Origin: Thermoplasmata archaeon
Lineage (GTDB): Archaea; Thermoplasmatota; Thermoplasmata; Halarchaeoplasmatales; Halarchaeoplasmataceae
Assembly: GCA_007129655.1 (NCBI GenBank)
Contig: SKVC01000118.1
Coordinates: 1-7,540 of the forward strand
Direction of reading: 5' to 3'
Length of the DNA: 7,540 bases
Every line of letters starts with the position of its first letter. Within the stretch, counting starts at the first letter, position 1. Positions 5,961-7,540 of this stretch are shown here, piece after piece. Position numbers and translations under genes: made by a program. The notes beneath the pieces were generated by a model. That model was not told the DNA's origin. It made no database searches and worked only from the letters and a program-made list of their open reading frames with translations.

Positions 5961-6725
5961 TTAGTAAGACTCCAGATCATCGCAACCATAGAATGCACTC
6001 TGTATTTCAGTATAGATATCTTCTAGACCACTAGGTTCGGTAGAAGAAACTGGAATTATCGGTTGTTGATCTATTATATGGCCCAAGCTTTTCACTAGCT
6101 CTATTCCTACAAAATTGTCCTTATTTTCACTGTCTCTTAGATCTGATTCTAGCAGAGAAAAGTCCTTGGCTCGAGTCTCTATCAATTCGATCTCCGTGTC
6201 AGACAAAATGTCGGATTTTGAGAGTATTGGTATATAAGGCACATTAAATCTAAATTGAGTGGTGAGTGCTAAAAGCATCAGAGAGACGAATCCGTTGGCC
6301 TGTTTTGATAATATCGGATCGAAAAGAAAGGCTATTGTAGAATACTCATCTCCAAGAATTTTCATCAACTCCCTACTAGAGCGCCGGAAGGTAAAAAGTT
6401 CTATCTGTCCTGGAGAATCTATTAAAAAGTAATGACAGTCATAAGTATCCATAACATCGCGTATCTCGGTAGCATTTAACGCTATCATGTCTGCACATAC
6501 GATCTGAGCACCATTGGGACCTAAGCCATGTTCATTCATGACCCCTTCTAGCGAGATCCAATCCCGAACGTCTATGTCCGGATCATAGGGAAGTCTTTCA
6601 GCACCTGGATCTAGATTTATTGTAACCGCTTGGAAACCGTTCATGTCCATCCATGTTTTGAATTCACCGGTGAGTGTAGATTTTCCACATCCGGCAGTTC
6701 CGACAAAGTAAATATTAGTATGCAT
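5961..6725 (-). CDS. GPN-loop GTPase (archaeal PAB0955 type)
   Basis: The protein has 254 residues and all GTPase elements: Walker A GTAGCGKST (9-17), the family-defining GPN insert (G69-P70-N71), DSPGQ (103-107), the G4 motif LSKSD (168-172, a variant of NKxD as in other GPN proteins), and a C-terminal SST (G5). GPN GTPases act as dimers; eukaryotic GPN1-3 help assemble RNA polymerase II, and the archaeal role is less certain. The length matches Pyrococcus PAB0955 (about 250). I chose the ATG at 6725 rather than the in-frame ATG at 6788: conservation starts right at MHTNIYFVGTAG, a TATA box lies 30 bases upstream, and the longer version would run into the guide RNA. No ribosome site precedes it, so the message is probably leaderless. 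Confidence 0.95.
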   Translation of the reverse strand: MHTNIYFVGTAGCGKSTLTGEFKTWMDMNGFQAVTINLDPGAERLPYDPDIDVRDWISLEGVMNEHGLGPNGAQIVCADMIALNATEIRDVMDTYDCHYFLIDSPGQIELFTFRRSSRELMKILGDEYSTIAFLFDPILSKQANGFVSLMLLALTTQFRFNVPYIPILSKSDILSDTEIELIETRAKDFSLLESDLRDSENKDNFVGIELVKSLGHIIDQQPIIPVSSTEPSGLEDIYTEIQSAFYGCDDLESY

Positions 6726-6749
6726 ATTGAGTACAAAGCCGCAAAGGAC

Positions 6750-6762
6750 TAAATATTTATGG
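6750..6762 (-). promoter_or_regulatory. TATA box of the GTPase gene (leaderless message)
   Basis: On the - strand CCATAAATATTTA is centred about 30 bases before the ATG at 6725, so transcription should start near 6729, leaving almost no leader. This agrees with the lack of a ribosome site. Confidence 0.55.
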
Positions 6763-6771
6763 TTGTTTAAG

Positions 6772-6847
6772 TGTGTCGTTCTCAGCACTCATAGGGTATA
6801 TCATCGCCTTTAGGCTCAACTATCAAGTATCATCATCGAACGACACA
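6772..6847 (-). ncRNA. Box C/D sRNA, predicted guide for Cm34 of elongator tRNA-Met
   Basis: Read on the - strand, the ends TGTGTCGTTC (6847-6838) and GAACGACACA (6781-6772) form a perfect 10-bp stem. Next to it lie box C ATGATGA (6836-6830, exact RUGAUGA) and box D CTGA (6785-6782). Inside are a weaker D' (TTGA, 6819-6816) and C' (GCGATGA, 6807-6801, one mismatch), separated by 8 bases. The D guide (6800-6786) is complementary to CACTCATAGGGTATA. The fifth base before box D (6790) pairs with the C of CAT, so by the standard rule C34 of tRNA-Met(CAU) would be 2'-O-methylated; Cm34 in archaeal elongator tRNA-Met made by a C/D guide (Pyrococcus sR49) is established. The D' guide (TACTTGATAG) has no target I can name. 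A TATA box about 26 bases upstream supports the strand and 5' end. The 10-bp stem is longer than usual in archaea. Confidence 0.85.
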
Positions 6848-6866
6848 GCCCCTATAAAACAAATAC

Positions 6867-6879
6867 TTTTTAAAATATG
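6867..6879 (-). promoter_or_regulatory. TATA box of the box C/D sRNA
   Basis: On the - strand CATATTTTAAAAA is centred about 26 bases before 6847, so transcription would begin at the first base of the sRNA stem. The core TTTTAAAA (6868-6875) is a palindrome and could also work rightward for the gene at 6946, which would then have a leader of about 48 bases. Confidence 0.55.
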
Positions 6880-6880
6880 T

Positions 6881-6901
6881 GTTCTTGATATCGGCAAGAA
6901 C
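6881..6901. repeat. Inverted repeat GTTCTTG-N7-CAAGAAC (possible operator)
   Basis: The two 7-base arms (6881-6887 and 6895-6901) are perfectly complementary around a 7-base centre. The repeat lies just beside the shared TATA core and upstream of the + strand gene at 6946, where a regulator could control the sRNA, that gene or both. It could also form a short hairpin in the leader. Confidence 0.4.
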
Positions 6902-6903
6902 CC

Positions 6904-6915
6904 AAAAATATAATT
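6904..6915 (+). promoter_or_regulatory. Possible TATA box of the gene at 6946
   Basis: AAAAATATAATT is centred about 36 bases before the ATG and would give a leader of roughly 10 bases. The box at 6868-6875 is the alternative, and I cannot decide between them from sequence. Confidence 0.35.
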
Positions 6916-6945
6916 CCTATATCGCTATTAAGGAATTCGATTACG

Positions 6946-7540
6946 ATGCAAATACCGGCTGGAAAAATCATAAGAAGTGAATTTGGCGGAAAGGGTGTAC
7001 TTCAAAAGCTACTAAAAGAAGCAGAGAATAAAAAAATCGAGGGTTATGTGGGGACAAGTCTCACTAAAGATGACATCCGAACTCATGGCATTTTAATGTT
7101 TAAACAAGGAAATGTAGCCGGAGCGGCGTATTCAGGAGAAAAATCTGTATACGGAAAAAAGGCGGTCCGTCTTATCGCAGCGGATTCTACGGATTCTGAT
7201 TGTTTGTTAAAATTACATTCTTATTCGTTTAAATCCTCATCGATGACGGTAGATCATTTACTAGCAGGTAGAGAAGATTGGAAGGTAGGATCGGGAGTTA
7301 ACTTACCCCTTGAGATGGAAAGAGGTAAACGGGAACATAGGTCTTTTTCTAAAACAGGCTATAGAGATGGCAGATCATCCGAATCACATATCTCCTCGGA
7401 AGACATCGAAGTTGATATCGGTGATACAGGAAGATTCGATTTAGCACGCGAGACATTAAGGCCGGTAACAGATGACGAAGATATTGTGGATCGTGCAGAA
7501 AAGCGCGTACGCAAGATAAGAGCCGGTAAAGAGCAGGAAG
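6946..7540 (+). CDS. N-terminal part of a protein with DUF2226/DUF4388-like domain and charged tail (3' end outside window)
   Basis: An open frame runs from the ATG at 6946 to the window end, giving 198 codons without a stop. Residues 1-105 look like one alpha/beta domain: PAGKIIR (4-10), a helix (VLQKLLKEAENKK), strand EGYVGTSL (32-39), strand GILMFKQGNVAGAAY (48-62), helix KKAVRLIAA (71-79). The sequence GYV ... GxLxFxxGxVxGAxY is typical of DUF2226/DUF4388-like domains found in archaeal regulatory proteins. From about 105 the chain is charged, Ser/Arg-rich and probably disordered, then Asp-rich (VTDDEDIVD) leading into a basic helix (RAEKRVRKIRAGK). The start is supported by conservation-like N-terminal PAGKI, but the ribosome site (AAGGA, 6930-6934) is weak and distant. 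Function unknown. Confidence 0.75.
   Translation, partial: MQIPAGKIIRSEFGGKGVLQKLLKEAENKKIEGYVGTSLTKDDIRTHGILMFKQGNVAGAAYSGEKSVYGKKAVRLIAADSTDSDCLLKLHSYSFKSSSMTVDHLLAGREDWKVGSGVNLPLEMERGKREHRSFSKTGYRDGRSSESHISSEDIEVDIGDTGRFDLARETLRPVTDDEDIVDRAEKRVRKIRAGKEQE

Noticed and set aside
5822..6034. A + strand 70-codon frame overlapping the cysteine-rich gene and the GTPase
   Set aside because: It is out of frame within a well-supported cysteine-patterned protein and runs antisense into the GTPase, with no ribosome site.
6726..6788. A 21-residue N-terminal extension of the GTPase from the ATG at 6788
   Set aside because: It carries no family similarity, lies over the TATA box needed for the 6725 start, and overlaps the D-box end of the sRNA.
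6772..6847. The 76-base span with paired ends as a tRNA gene
   Set aside because: The stem is 10 bp instead of 7, there is no T-loop GTTCRA or D-loop pattern, and the C/D boxes explain the structure fully.

Overview
The window looks archaeal and most likely comes from an anaerobic euryarchaeon. The support is TATA/BRE-type promoters, a GPN-loop GTPase, a box C/D guide RNA, and ribosome binding sites of the GGAGGTGA type. A Thermoplasmata-related lineage is a guess from overall protein style, not a demonstrated assignment. A tungstopterin-dependent oxidoreductase of the aldehyde ferredoxin oxidoreductase (AOR) family points to anaerobic metabolism. Almost everything is on the + strand; only the GTPase and the guide RNA are on the - strand.

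Layout. 1-534 is the C-terminal end of a glycosylated, membrane-anchored surface protein. 617-2731 is a complete AOR-family gene with its own promoter. 2806-5574 is a tightly packed eight-gene operon of small proteins: gaps are 14 bases or fewer, two junctions are ATGA overlaps, and nearly every gene has a good Shine-Dalgarno site. It encodes three paralogous helical/coiled-coil proteins (one membrane-anchored), two further small single-pass membrane proteins, a helical protein with a C-terminal zinc ribbon, a probable tandem PRC-barrel protein, and a free-standing double-psi beta-barrel protein resembling the N-domain of Cdc48. I do not recognise this set as a named system, and it is the best candidate here for something undescribed. 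5658-5948 is a small cysteine-rich protein with an internal duplication. It converges on a GPN-loop GTPase (- strand, 6725-5961).

The 221-base gap upstream of the GTPase holds a box C/D sRNA on the - strand (6847-6772), not readable as an ORF. It has a perfect 10-bp terminal stem, good C and D boxes, and a TATA box about 26 bases upstream. The guide next to its D box is complementary to CACTCATAGGG, which contains the CU-CAU-A anticodon loop of tRNA-Met. The D-box-plus-five rule places the modification exactly on C34, the known Cm34 position of archaeal elongator tRNA-Met. The window ends inside a + strand gene (6946 onward) with an N-terminal alpha/beta domain resembling DUF2226/DUF4388 and a charged tail.

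How the genes may work together is inference. The operon reads like a membrane-tethered scaffold: coiled-coil proteins with and without N-terminal anchors, plus small beta-barrel adaptors (PRC, double-psi) and a zinc ribbon that could dock partners. No catalytic domain is visible in it.
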